Positions 27,010 to 36,978 of a stretch of DNA of 64,000 nt are shown here, piece after piece (the stretch's first letter is position 1; each line of letters starts with the position of its first letter). Location of the stretch: assembly GCF_002754245.1 (NCBI RefSeq), contig NZ_PEEX01000001.1:2336001-2400000 (forward strand), read 5' to 3'. The position numbers and the translations under genes are program-made. The stretch comes from Chryseobacterium sp. 52 (GTDB lineage Bacteria > Bacteroidota > Bacteroidia > Flavobacteriales > Weeksellaceae). Below the pieces are notes generated by a model. That model was given only the letters and a program-made list of their open reading frames with translations, searched no databases and was not told where the DNA came from.

Positions 27010-27037
27010 ATTTAGTTAAACATATGTTTAACTAAAT
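27010..27037. promoter_or_regulatory. Perfect 28-bp palindrome, candidate operator of the starch locus
   Basis: The left half ATTTAGTTAAACAT (27010-27023) is the exact reverse complement of the right half (27024-27037). A 28-bp perfect palindrome of this composition is very unlikely by chance. It lies 199 bases upstream of susC and about 105 bases from metG. Its 15-base core also occurs at 5327-5341. No SusR-like or LacI-like regulator is encoded in the window. Confidence 0.6.
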
Positions 27038-27235
27038 GTTAACAATCCTGATGTGTTATGTTTAGCATACTTTAGCGTAATTACATGAAAAACAATTAAT
27101 TAGTTTTTAATAGTCAGACAATTTACGAAAAATTATCTAAATTTTCAATAATATTATGGTAATTCTATTTTTTTTATAAATTGCAAGGCTGGTCAAACAG
27201 TCTTATTAAAAAAACGAAACTAAAAAAACGATATT

Positions 27236-29950
27236 GTGAAAAATTTTACAACGGTATTAAAAATTGCGCCTGCTTTTTTATTGGCTGGCTCAATCATACA
27301 TGCTCAGACACAGGACTCTATCACTAAAGAGAAAAAGATTGAAGAGGTTGTACTGATCGGGTATGGAAAGCAGAAGAAAACCGATTTAACGGGTTCCATC
27401 ACTGCTTTGTCTACTGCAGATTTTAACAAAGGGGCTGTTACCACAGCAGAAGGTCTTATTAACGGAAGATCTGCCGGGTTGGTGATTACCCAATCTGGAA
27501 CACCCGGAAGTGAAGCAACAATCAGGATCAGGGGAGGATCATCCTTAAATGCGAGTAATGATCCATTGCTGGTTGTAGATGGTTTACCACTCGACGGAGT
27601 CTCATTATCAACGATTAACCCAAATGATATTGAGTCTTTTTCTATTCTAAAAGATGCAGCGTCTACTGCTATTTATGGTTCTAGAGGATCAAATGGCGTT
27701 ATCCTGATCACAACAAAGAAAGGGAGCAAAAAACTTCGGGTTTCATTGAATGCCTTTACAACGGTCAATACATTGGCTAAAAAAATTAAAGTGTATTCCG
27801 GAGACGAATTCAGAAGTATTGTCAATCAATATGCCCCTCAAAAAGCTAATTTGCTGGGAACAGCCAATACAGATTGGCAGGATGAAATTTTCAGAACATC
27901 GGTGACTTCAGATATTAATGCCTCCGTTTCAGGAAGTTTGTTTGGGAAAGTTCCGGCACGTTTTTCCGTAGACAATATGGATAATTCCGGATTGCTGATT
28001 ACATCAAGATTCAGAAGGACAACGGCGAACATTGCATTGAGTCCAAGTTTCTTTGATGATTATCTTAAATTCAATATTACAGGGACCTATTCTTATACAT
28101 TTCAAAATAAAGGGAATGAGGATGCTATAAAAAATGCAATTGCTTATGACCCAACACAAGCAGTATATGATGTAGACTCTCCTTATGGAGGATATAGAGA
28201 ATGGATTGCTGCCGGCACTAATAGACCCACAGGTGTATCTAACCCTGTCAGCATGCTTAGAAATAAAAGTGATGTTCAGAACTTCAAAAGATTTTTTGGA
28301 AACATCAATATGGACTATAAATTTCACTTCCTTCCGGACTTAAGATTGATTGTTAACGCAGGTTTGGACAGTAAAGAACTGGATGGCCATGTGACTACCA
28401 ATAAATACTCAAGAAACGGATACTATTCCGTTAAAAATGTATTTGGATTTTATGGGGAAGATTCCTATTCCGATGAAAGTATTCTTAACAAGAATGCAAA
28501 CGTTCAGCTGAATTATACCAAGACTTTTGGGAAGTTCAATCTGGAAGCAATGGGAGGATATGAGTATCAGAACTATCATAAAGTAAGTTCTGCATCAGGT
28601 AATACATTGTTATACAGCCTCGATCCTGATAATAATTTTTATAATCCTGATTCTAAACCGGATGTGAATTTACAGGCTTTCTTCGGAAGGTTAAACCTTG
28701 GATTTGCCAATAAATACTTATTGACCATTAACTACAGAAGAGACGGATCTTCGCGTTTCAGCAAGGAAAACCGATGGGGTAACTTTGGAGGGGTTGCTGC
28801 AGCCTGGAAAATTTCGGAAGAAGGTTTCCTAAAAGGTAACAGCACCATTTCAGATTTAAAACTGAGAGCCAGTGTGGGGAAAACCGGGCAGCAGGATATC
28901 GGAGTTTACAGATATGATTATTTTAAAACCTATAATGTTTCCTCAACACTGTACTATCAGTTTGGAAATCAGTTTTATGAGATTGCAAAGGCCAACGGAT
29001 ACAATCAGAACCTTAAATGGGAAGAGAGTTTAAAATATAACTTAGGACTGGACTTCGGGCTTTTAAATAATAGAATAAAAGGAACATTGGATTTTTATAT
29101 GGCAGATACAAAAGATCTGTTATCTATAGTTCCGGAAGGACCTTTCGAAAATTTAAGGATTATAGGGCCTAAAAACATAGGGAAGCTTCAATCCAAAGGG
29201 ATAGATCTTGGATTAGATGTAAAAGCGATACATAAGGAAAATTTTACGTTGAACTTCAATTATAATGTATCATACAATAAAGTGGATATCAAAGAGCTTG
29301 AAGTGAACGGAATTGATAAAGGAGGTGTTGGACTGGGCGGTTTTGTACAGACGTTTAGAGAAGGCTATTCTCCTTATGCATTCTGGGTATATCAGCAGAT
29401 TTATGATGCAAACGGAAGCCCGGTAGAAGGTGCTTATGTAGACAGAAACGGTGACGGAACTATAACTTCTGCAGATAAATACAATTACAAAAAGCCTCAG
29501 GCAGATGTAACAATGGGGTTGATGACGAATGCTACGATTGGTAAAAAATGGGATTTTTCTATGGGCTGGAGAGCAAGTATAGGAAACTATGTGTACGATC
29601 AGATTTCTTCAGACAGAGCTCATTTAGGGAATATCAATAACACGATAGACAATACCATCAACAATGCGCCTATGGATTTTAGTTCCACTCATTTTGTAAC
29701 AGCAAATAAAATGTCTGACTATTATATGAAGAACGGAAGCTTCCTGAAGCTGGACAATGTTACAGTGGGATATACATTTAATAATTTCATAGGAAATAAT
29801 GCTTCCCTGAGATTATATGCTGCAGCACAGAATGTTCTTATTATTACTAAATACAAAAATCTTGATCCGGAAATCTTTAACAACGGAATTGATAATTCAA
29901 TTTATCCGAGAGCAAGAATGTTTACTTTAGGTATTAATGCTAATTTTTAA
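27236..29950 (+). CDS. susC: SusC/RagA-family TonB-linked outer-membrane protein
   Basis: Outer-membrane transporter of oligosaccharides, working with its SusD lid. 904 residues from a GTG start: signal peptide (to about 24, HAQTQ), the TonB box IEEVVLIGYGKQKKTDLTGS, plug domain with ASTAIYGSRGSNGVILITTKKG-type sequence, and a long barrel ending in NF. It lacks the N-terminal carboxypeptidase-regulatory-like domain found in many SusC proteins. susD starts 12 bases downstream. The downstream GH97 and GH13 enzymes point to starch or maltodextrins as substrate. Confidence 0.95.
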   Translation: MKNFTTVLKIAPAFLLAGSIIHAQTQDSITKEKKIEEVVLIGYGKQKKTDLTGSITALSTADFNKGAVTTAEGLINGRSAGLVITQSGTPGSEATIRIRGGSSLNASNDPLLVVDGLPLDGVSLSTINPNDIESFSILKDAASTAIYGSRGSNGVILITTKKGSKKLRVSLNAFTTVNTLAKKIKVYSGDEFRSIVNQYAPQKANLLGTANTDWQDEIFRTSVTSDINASVSGSLFGKVPARFSVDNMDNSGLLITSRFRRTTANIALSPSFFDDYLKFNITGTYSYTFQNKGNEDAIKNAIAYDPTQAVYDVDSPYGGYREWIAAGTNRPTGVSNPVSMLRNKSDVQNFKRFFGNINMDYKFHFLPDLRLIVNAGLDSKELDGHVTTNKYSRNGYYSVKNVFGFYGEDSYSDESILNKNANVQLNYTKTFGKFNLEAMGGYEYQNYHKVSSASGNTLLYSLDPDNNFYNPDSKPDVNLQAFFGRLNLGFANKYLLTINYRRDGSSRFSKENRWGNFGGVAAAWKISEEGFLKGNSTISDLKLRASVGKTGQQDIGVYRYDYFKTYNVSSTLYYQFGNQFYEIAKANGYNQNLKWEESLKYNLGLDFGLLNNRIKGTLDFYMADTKDLLSIVPEGPFENLRIIGPKNIGKLQSKGIDLGLDVKAIHKENFTLNFNYNVSYNKVDIKELEVNGIDKGGVGLGGFVQTFREGYSPYAFWVYQQIYDANGSPVEGAYVDRNGDGTITSADKYNYKKPQADVTMGLMTNATIGKKWDFSMGWRASIGNYVYDQISSDRAHLGNINNTIDNTINNAPMDFSSTHFVTANKMSDYYMKNGSFLKLDNVTVGYTFNNFIGNNASLRLYAAAQNVLIITKYKNLDPEIFNNGIDNSIYPRARMFTLGINANF

Positions 29951-29962
29951 TCCGCTTTTACA

Positions 29963-31576
29963 ATGAAACTTAACACAACAAAAATATTTAAATTAAGAAA
30001 TGTAGCCATTGCAGGCCTGTTTCTTTTTACAACTTCATCTTGCTTAAATGATCTGGATGTTAAAGTAAACGATGATGAATTATATACATCAGAACAATTC
30101 TATGCCAACCCGGCATCATACAAACAATTCCTTGCTAAAATTTATGCAGGATTGGCTGTAACAGGACAAAAATCAGCAAATGGTGAATCTGATTTGGGAG
30201 CCGAAGATGATGGAGGCCCGAATGAAGGTTTTTCACAATATTTAAGAGGATACTGGCAGTTACAGGAACTGACAACAGATGAAGCGATCATCGCCTGGGG
30301 AGAAAATGATAACCCAACCATCAAAGACCTGAATTTCAATAGCTGGAATGCAGACAATGTTTTTAATGAAGCTTTTTTTGCAAGAATATTTTTTCAGATA
30401 AGTCTTGTGAATGAATATTTGAGAGAAACAACAGACGAAAAATTAGTTTCAAGAGGGGTTTCGGAAGATTTAAAAGCCCAGATAAAAACATATAGAGCAG
30501 AAGTAAGATTTTTAAGAGCCTTATCCTATTATCACGCGATAGATATTTATGGTAAAATGCCTTTTGCTACAGAAAATGATCCTCTGCTGACAAAACCTGT
30601 TATGCAGCCAAGAGATTTCATGTTCAATTACGTGATTAGTGAGCTGAATGCTATAGAAGGAGAGCTGCCTGCCCCAAGAATGAATGAATATGGAAGAGCA
30701 GATAAAGCGGCAGTATGGATGTTAAAAGCAAAACTATACCTTAACGGCAGAGTGTATACCGGCACAGATAAAAGTACTGAAGCATTGGCAGAAGTAGAAA
30801 AAGTGATTGGTTCCACATATAAAATAGCCCAGATTCCTTACGCTAATTTATTTAAAGCAGACAATCAGATTAATGGAGCCCAGGAGGAAATCATTTTTCC
30901 TATTGCTTTCGATGGGGTTAAAACAAGAACATTTGGAGGAACAACCTTCCTTGTTCATGCGAACTGTACCAATGAAGTAGGAGTAACTTTAGGAGTAGAC
31001 TACGGATGGCAGGGATATAGAGTGAGACAGGAGTTTATACAGTCTGCCGGAAACACGGATCCCAGAATAATGAAAGTGGCCGGAAACACAGATCCTGCTT
31101 CCATTTCAGATTATTTGAAATTTGATCAGGGCACAAAGCTGACCAAATTCTCCAATAAAACCTCAACAGGAGCCAACGGAAGTGATGCTAATTTTGTAGA
31201 TGCTGATTTTCCTCTATTCAGAATGGCAGATGCTTATTTAATGTATGCCGAACTTGCAGTAGTGAATGGAAAAGGAAGTCCGGCAACGGCTCTAAACTAT
31301 ATCAATGCACTTAGAACAAGAGCGCTTGCACCAACGGTTCAGCAGTCAGCCCTAACCCCTGATTTTATCTTGAATGAAAGAGCAAGAGAACTCTATTGGG
31401 AAGGATACAGACGTCAGGATCTGATTCGTTTTGGAAAATATCTTTCAGGATATACATGGCAGTGGAAAGGCGGTAGTGTGAACGGAGGAAATCTGCCCGA
31501 TTACAGATTGCTTTTCCCGATACCCAACAAGTATCGTAACTTAAATCCTAATTTATCTCAAAATCCGGGTTATTAA
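29963..31576 (+). CDS. susD: SusD/RagB-family starch-binding lipoprotein
   Basis: Surface lipoprotein that captures glycan and closes over SusC. 537 residues: lipoprotein signal (TTSSC, Cys27), then the alpha-solenoid of TPR-like helices (AEVRFLRALSYYHAIDIYGKMPF is the family's best-conserved stretch). The usual C-terminal YWEGYRRQDLIRFGKY and final LFPIPNKYRNLNPNLSQNPGY-type segment follow. Between susC and susE with 11-12 base spacings, so it is certainly in one operon with them. Confidence 0.96.
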   Translation: MKLNTTKIFKLRNVAIAGLFLFTTSSCLNDLDVKVNDDELYTSEQFYANPASYKQFLAKIYAGLAVTGQKSANGESDLGAEDDGGPNEGFSQYLRGYWQLQELTTDEAIIAWGENDNPTIKDLNFNSWNADNVFNEAFFARIFFQISLVNEYLRETTDEKLVSRGVSEDLKAQIKTYRAEVRFLRALSYYHAIDIYGKMPFATENDPLLTKPVMQPRDFMFNYVISELNAIEGELPAPRMNEYGRADKAAVWMLKAKLYLNGRVYTGTDKSTEALAEVEKVIGSTYKIAQIPYANLFKADNQINGAQEEIIFPIAFDGVKTRTFGGTTFLVHANCTNEVGVTLGVDYGWQGYRVRQEFIQSAGNTDPRIMKVAGNTDPASISDYLKFDQGTKLTKFSNKTSTGANGSDANFVDADFPLFRMADAYLMYAELAVVNGKGSPATALNYINALRTRALAPTVQQSALTPDFILNERARELYWEGYRRQDLIRFGKYLSGYTWQWKGGSVNGGNLPDYRLLFPIPNKYRNLNPNLSQNPGY

Positions 31577-31587
31577 AAAACAACAAA

Positions 31588-32703
31588 ATGAAGAATCTCT
31601 TTAAAATATTGATAGCTCTTTTCGTAGGAGTTTTAGTAGTTTCCTGCGAAAAAGACGAAGATCGTGCTGTAATCACTGAAACAACAGCTGCAAAGGTATC
31701 GGCAGATAAAAATGCTGTTGTGCTCGATGAGCTTAAAGGAAGTGAAACTGCCATTACATTTGCATGGACAAAAACGGGTTTTAATATTCCTGTTGTTCCG
31801 GCACAGCAGATAGAATTTGCATTGAAAGGAACAGGTTTTAAAAACAGTACAACTTTTAATTTTGATAAAGATGCGGTTTCAGGGGGAATTACACATTCCG
31901 CATTAAATACCTTAATGTTCAATATAGGAGCGGTTTCCAATACGGTTAATGATATTGAAGCAAGGCTTAAAACTTTGGTGGGAACTGCTGCATTTTATTC
32001 AAATGTAATAGATCTTAAAATAACACCATTTACCCCTAATCCGGATATTATTTATCCTAAAATCAACGTACCGGGTGCCTATGCAGGTGCTGCAGGGTAT
32101 GCAAGCTGGACTCCGGGGAATTCAGCCAACCTTTTCTCCCCTGAAAAAGATGATAAATACAGAGGATTTATCCTAATGAGTGATGTAACGGGGGATAACG
32201 GGAAGTACAAATTTACAATCAATCAGGACTGGCCCGGAAATAAAGGTGATGACGGAACGAATACAGGAAAACTGGCTGCAGATGGGGCGGATATCAAAGC
32301 CACTGCAATAGGAACTTATTATCTTAAAGTGGATTGGGTTGCCAATACTTATTCTTCTATGCTTGCCAATTTTGGTGTCATTGGAGATGCTACCCCTACA
32401 GGATGGAGCTCGGATACAGATTTTGTATATAGTCCGGCTACAAAAACGTATGTTATCAATTCTATTATGCTGAGCAACACAGGAGTGTTTAAATTTAGAG
32501 CGAATGATGACTGGGTGCTGAAATTCCAGCCTAAAAAAGATGATGAAGCTCTGGTTTCAGGAAAAGCAGTACAATCCTATTTCAATACTGAAAATACAGT
32601 AGATGGAGACCCTGGCTATAAAGTCTCTGAAGCAGGGAACTATAAAATAGAGCTGGATCTTCATAATTCAGCCTATTACAAGTTAACGGTTACAAAATTG
32701 TAA
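31588..32703 (+). CDS. susE: SusE/SusF-family outer-membrane lipoprotein
   Basis: Accessory starch-binding lipoprotein. 371 residues: lipobox VVSC (Cys20) and acidic +2 to +6 residues (EKDED) compatible with the surface-export signal of Bacteroidetes lipoproteins. A SusE-type N-terminal Ig-like domain (TFAWTKTGFNIPVVP) follows, then two starch-binding-like beta modules: YKFTINQDWPGNKGDDG at about 210 and VFKFRANDDWVLKFQP at about 305. A hairpin terminator follows before the GH97 gene. Confidence 0.9.
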   Translation: MKNLFKILIALFVGVLVVSCEKDEDRAVITETTAAKVSADKNAVVLDELKGSETAITFAWTKTGFNIPVVPAQQIEFALKGTGFKNSTTFNFDKDAVSGGITHSALNTLMFNIGAVSNTVNDIEARLKTLVGTAAFYSNVIDLKITPFTPNPDIIYPKINVPGAYAGAAGYASWTPGNSANLFSPEKDDKYRGFILMSDVTGDNGKYKFTINQDWPGNKGDDGTNTGKLAADGADIKATAIGTYYLKVDWVANTYSSMLANFGVIGDATPTGWSSDTDFVYSPATKTYVINSIMLSNTGVFKFRANDDWVLKFQPKKDDEALVSGKAVQSYFNTENTVDGDPGYKVSEAGNYKIELDLHNSAYYKLTVTKL

Positions 32704-32720
32704 AAAATAAAAATTGAGTC

Positions 32721-32759
32721 GATAAAGTGTTGTTTTACCGCAGCACTTTATCTATTTTT
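32721..32759 (+). terminator. Hairpin after susE
   Basis: A 12-bp stem with one G-T pair (32721-32732 with 32741-32752, 8-base loop) followed by TATTTTT. It may let the transporter genes be expressed above the enzymes. Confidence 0.75.
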
Positions 32760-32778
32760 AAGTTTATAAATAGTCATT

Positions 32779-34935
32779 ATGAAGAAAATTACAGTTGGAG
32801 CACTTTTGCTCTCAATGATGTTCGCAGGTGTTAATGCACAATCTTTAAAATCACCGGATGGGAAATTTGAAATGAATTTCCAGCTGAAACAGGGAGTACC
32901 ATATTATAACCTGAAATACAACGGAGCTGTGGTGGTAGAAGATTCTAAATTAGGATTAAGATTATTTAAAGACTCAGCCATCAAATTCGCTTCTGAAATT
33001 GCTAAACCTGATGATGCAAAATTTGATCTGAACAACGGTTTCACGAAAACAGACGAAAAACGGGATTCCAAAAACGAAACCTGGCAGCCGGTTCTGGGCG
33101 AAAAGAAAAACTACATCAACCATTATAACGAACTGGCGGTTACGCTGGATCAAACTTCCACAAGCAGAAGTATTGTGGTAAAGTTCAGACTGTTTAATGA
33201 TGGTCTTGGATTCAGATATGAATTTCCACAGCAGAAAAACCTGAACTATTTTGTAATCAGAGAAGAAGATTCCGAAATCGATTTTCCAACCGATATGAAA
33301 GCATGGTGGATGGTTGCTGATTATGATTCCCAGGAATACCAGTATCAGGAAACAAAGATCTCTGAAATTCCATCGAGATGGGACAAAGCTTTTGATGCCA
33401 ATGCCTCACAGGCTTTAGTTAAAAATGCAGTTCAGTCTCCATTGATGCTTAAAAAAGAAGGTAAGGACCCACTATATGTGAATGTTGCAGAAGCAGCAGT
33501 TTTGGATTATCCGGCTTCACATCTGGAAGTGGATGCTCAGAATTTTAAATTCAAAACACATCTTACTGCCGACAGACAAGGAGCAAAAGGATATATTCAA
33601 ACCCCTTCAGTGACCCCGTGGAGAACCATTATCGTTTCCCCGAAAGCAGAAGAGGTGATGGATTCTAAAATGATCTTTAACCTTAATGAACCTACAAAAT
33701 ATACCGATACTTCCTATATTCACCCTACAAAATACATGGGCGTCTGGTGGGAAATGATCATCGGAAAATCACAGTGGGCATATTCTACAGAAGAAAATGT
33801 ACATCTGGATAAAACAGATTTTTCAAAACTTACACCTAACGGAAAACATGCGGCAAACAATACAAAAGTTAAAGAATATATCGATTTTGCTGCTGAAAAC
33901 GGATTTCAGGGATTATTGATTGAAGGCTGGAATACGGGCTGGGAAGACTGGTTCGGACATTCAAAAGAATTTGTTTTCGATTTCATTACCCCTTATCCGG
34001 ATTTTGACATCAAAATGCTGAATGAATATGCCCATACAAAAGGTATTAAACTGATCATGCACCACGAAACTTCAGGTTCCGCAACGAACTATGAAAGATG
34101 GGCAGATAAAGCCTTTCAGCTGATGAATAAATATGGTTATGATGCCGTAAAAACAGGCTATGTAGGTGATATCATTCCTAGAGGAGAGCATCATTATTCC
34201 CAGTGGACCATCAATCACTACTACAGAATCGCTGAAAAAGCCAATCAGTACAAGATTATGGTAAACTCCCATGAATCGGTGCGTCCTACAGGAGAAAGCC
34301 GTACCTATCCCAACTATATTTCGGCAGAAGCAGCCAGAGGAACAGAATATGAAGCATTCGGAGGAAACAAGCCGGATCATCAGACTGTTCTTCCTTTTAC
34401 AAGATGGATGGGAGGGTCTATGGATTACACACCGGGAATTTTCCAGACGAAACTGGACTATTATTTCCCCGGGGATAAACGTTTTGTGAAAACTACTTTA
34501 GCAAAACAGCTTGCGTTATATGTAACGATGTACATGCCTCTTCAGATGGCAGCTGACCTTCCTGAGAACTATAAAAAGCATATGGATGCATTCCAGTTCA
34601 TCAAGGATGTTGCAGCAGACTGGGATGATACAAAAATCCTTTCAGCTGAGCCCGGAGATTATGTAGTTACAGCCAGAAAAGCAAAAGGCACTGAAAACTG
34701 GTTTGTAGGGGGGATTACCGATGAAAATAAACGTGAATACACCGTAGACTTCTCTTTCTTGGATAAAGGAAAAAAATATGAAGTAACCGTTTATGAAGAT
34801 GGAAAAGATGCGGATTACATCGATAATCCTCAAAGCTATAACATCTATAAAAAACAGATCACCAGCAAATCTAAATTGAATTTCAAAATGGCAAGAAGCG
34901 GCGGTTTCGCAGTTTCTGTTAAGCCGGTCAATTAA
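32779..34935 (+). CDS. susB: GH97 alpha-glucosidase (SusB)
   Basis: Releases glucose from maltodextrins, usually in the periplasm and by inversion in SusB-type members. 718 residues: signal peptide (to about 21, VNAQS), a beta-super-sandwich N-terminal domain, the catalytic barrel and a C-terminal beta domain. Conserved acidic motifs are visible: LLIEGWNTGWEDWFG, LIMHHETSGS, MVNSHESVRPTGESRTYPN and SAEAARGTEYEAF. The last three carry the Glu residues that in SusB serve as base, acid and calcium ligands. The length is right for the family. Confidence 0.95.
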   Translation: MKKITVGALLLSMMFAGVNAQSLKSPDGKFEMNFQLKQGVPYYNLKYNGAVVVEDSKLGLRLFKDSAIKFASEIAKPDDAKFDLNNGFTKTDEKRDSKNETWQPVLGEKKNYINHYNELAVTLDQTSTSRSIVVKFRLFNDGLGFRYEFPQQKNLNYFVIREEDSEIDFPTDMKAWWMVADYDSQEYQYQETKISEIPSRWDKAFDANASQALVKNAVQSPLMLKKEGKDPLYVNVAEAAVLDYPASHLEVDAQNFKFKTHLTADRQGAKGYIQTPSVTPWRTIIVSPKAEEVMDSKMIFNLNEPTKYTDTSYIHPTKYMGVWWEMIIGKSQWAYSTEENVHLDKTDFSKLTPNGKHAANNTKVKEYIDFAAENGFQGLLIEGWNTGWEDWFGHSKEFVFDFITPYPDFDIKMLNEYAHTKGIKLIMHHETSGSATNYERWADKAFQLMNKYGYDAVKTGYVGDIIPRGEHHYSQWTINHYYRIAEKANQYKIMVNSHESVRPTGESRTYPNYISAEAARGTEYEAFGGNKPDHQTVLPFTRWMGGSMDYTPGIFQTKLDYYFPGDKRFVKTTLAKQLALYVTMYMPLQMAADLPENYKKHMDAFQFIKDVAADWDDTKILSAEPGDYVVTARKAKGTENWFVGGITDENKREYTVDFSFLDKGKKYEVTVYEDGKDADYIDNPQSYNIYKKQITSKSKLNFKMARSGGFAVSVKPVN

Positions 34936-34957
34936 GATTTAAATTCATATGTTTGTT

Positions 34958-35009
34958 ATGCCCCGGCTCATTATATATTTAGGAAATGGACCGGGGCATT
35001 AACTTTTTT
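34958..35009 (+). terminator. Intrinsic terminator after susB
   Basis: ATGCCCCGG (34958-34966) pairs perfectly with CCGGGGCAT (34991-34999) across a 24-base loop, followed by TAACT6. Confidence 0.75.
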
Positions 35010-35102
35010 ATCAACCCAATCAGCACACGGTAAAAAATATCTTGAACAGAGTTGATCCTGCATGCCAAAATATAATGTTAAATTAAAATATGATTCTGAG
35101 TC

Positions 35103-36971
35103 ATGAAAAAAATATCTACTGTATTTGCAGTTTCACTGGCAGTAATTGCTTTTTCCCAGACAAAACCTTTAGAAAAAGTAGAACCTGCTTTTTGGTGGAA
35201 AGGAATGAAAAATCCAGAGCTTCAGATTCTGGTGTACGGAAAGGATATTGCCAATAATGAGATTGAACTTTCCGATGGGATTCAGATAAAAGACCTGAAA
35301 AAAGTTGAAAACCCGAATTATGTTTTTATTACAGTCAATACCGATGAGATCACTGTTCCGAAGTTTAAGATTAATATTAAAAAAGAAAATAAAAATATCA
35401 GCTCTTACCGTTATGAGCTGAGGCAAAGAACACCCGGATCAGCAGACCGGGAATCTTTTACCTCAAAAGATGTCATGTATCTCATTATGCCGGATCGTTT
35501 TGCCAATGGGAATGAGAAGAATGATTCCAGACCTGATCTTATTGAAAAAAAAGACCGCAGCTTACCAAACGGAAGACATGGAGGCGATCTTCGCGGAATT
35601 ATAAATAACCTAGACTATATCCAAAACCTTGGGGCAACGTCTGTATGGCTTACTCCCGTTAATGAAGACAATGAAAAGGTATATTCTTACCACGGATATG
35701 CACAGACCGATCTTTATAAAATTGATGGCCGCTATGGGACCAATGAAGAGTACCGCGAACTTTCACAAAAACTGAATAAAAGAAATATGAAACTGGTCAT
35801 GGATTATGTGACCAATCATTGGGGTGTTTCCCATTGGATCATCAAAGATCTGCCTTCAAAAGACTGGATCCATTGGTTTGATGAAGGGAAAAACGGGTTT
35901 TACCGTTCCAATTACAAAACGACAACCCAGTTTGATACCAATGCTTCAGAAATCGATAAAAAATATGCACTGAATGGCTGGTTCGATACAACGATGCCGG
36001 ATGTAAATCAAAAGAATCCATTGGTCTTAAAATATCTGACTCAAAATGCAATTTGGTGGATAGAATATGCAGAACTGGGAGGGTTACGTGTTGACACCTA
36101 TCCTTATAATGATAAAGAAGCTATGGCCAAATGGGCAAAAGCCATTACCGATGAATATCCCAAATTCAATATTGTAGGTGAAACATGGCTGTATACAGCA
36201 GGACAGATCTCTGCATGGCAGAAAAACTCCAAGACCGGAGAAGCAGCAGGTTATAATTCAAATCTGCCTTCCGTTATGGATTTTATGCTGTTTGCAGATA
36301 TGCCGAAAGCCCTTAAAGAAAAAGAAACCTGGGATGGGGGAATGATCAAACTCTACAATGTTTTTACCAGTGATTTTCTGTATCCGGATATCAATAACCT
36401 ATTGGTGTTCTTTGAAAATCACGATACTGAAAGATGGAACGAGATCTTCAATGCAGACCCTAGGGCATACAACATGGCATTAACCCTGATTTCTACAGTC
36501 CGGGGTATTCCGCAAATCTATTATGGTTCAGAAATAGGAATGAGAGGCGATAAAATTAAAGGGGAAGATGCAGATATCCGTAGAGACTTTCCCGGAGGAT
36601 GGAAATCAGACACGCAGAATGCTTTCAATCCTTCATCACAGACCCCTGACCAGAAAGAATTTTATCAGTTTACTCAGAAATTATTAAACTGGAGAAAAGG
36701 GAAAGAAGTGATTCATACCGGAAAAACTAAAAATTACGTTCCTCAGAATGGAGTTTTTGTGTATTTTAGATACAACGATAAGGAAAACGTAATGGTAGTC
36801 CTTAACAATAATGAAAAAGATCAGACGTTAGATTTAAAACGTTTCTCAGAATCATTGAGTGGGGCAGCAAAAGGTAAAGATATCATTTCAGGAACGGAAA
36901 TTTCTATGGAAAATACCTTAACCGTACCTGCAAAAACGTCTGTGATTATTGAAATCCAAAACAAAAATTAA
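35103..36971 (+). CDS. GH13 alpha-amylase / neopullulanase-type (SusA-like)
   Basis: Endo-acting alpha-glucanase. 622 residues: signal peptide (to about 19, AFSQ), an N-terminal Ig-like domain to about 110 as in cyclomaltodextrinase/neopullulanase, and the barrel. Its motifs are DYVTNH (234-239), GGLRVDTYPY (nucleophile Asp331), IVGETW (acid/base Glu360) and FENHDTERW (Asp441). A C-terminal beta domain closes the protein. There is no lipobox, so it resembles periplasmic SusA more than surface SusG. The NTF2-like gene starts 7 bases after its stop. Confidence 0.94.
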   Translation: MKKISTVFAVSLAVIAFSQTKPLEKVEPAFWWKGMKNPELQILVYGKDIANNEIELSDGIQIKDLKKVENPNYVFITVNTDEITVPKFKINIKKENKNISSYRYELRQRTPGSADRESFTSKDVMYLIMPDRFANGNEKNDSRPDLIEKKDRSLPNGRHGGDLRGIINNLDYIQNLGATSVWLTPVNEDNEKVYSYHGYAQTDLYKIDGRYGTNEEYRELSQKLNKRNMKLVMDYVTNHWGVSHWIIKDLPSKDWIHWFDEGKNGFYRSNYKTTTQFDTNASEIDKKYALNGWFDTTMPDVNQKNPLVLKYLTQNAIWWIEYAELGGLRVDTYPYNDKEAMAKWAKAITDEYPKFNIVGETWLYTAGQISAWQKNSKTGEAAGYNSNLPSVMDFMLFADMPKALKEKETWDGGMIKLYNVFTSDFLYPDINNLLVFFENHDTERWNEIFNADPRAYNMALTLISTVRGIPQIYYGSEIGMRGDKIKGEDADIRRDFPGGWKSDTQNAFNPSSQTPDQKEFYQFTQKLLNWRKGKEVIHTGKTKNYVPQNGVFVYFRYNDKENVMVVLNNNEKDQTLDLKRFSESLSGAAKGKDIISGTEISMENTLTVPAKTSVIIEIQNKN

Positions 36972-36978
36972 TTATACA

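Larger units (their letters stand above)
26906..27235. other. 330-base divergent control region between metG and susC
   Basis: AT-rich, no gene seen. It contains the metG -7 element (26927-26934), the 28-bp perfect palindrome (27010-27037) and two TTTAGC-type units near 27060-27080. A long A/T tract runs up to the susC start. No clean TAnnTTTG element was found for susC. Confidence 0.6.
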
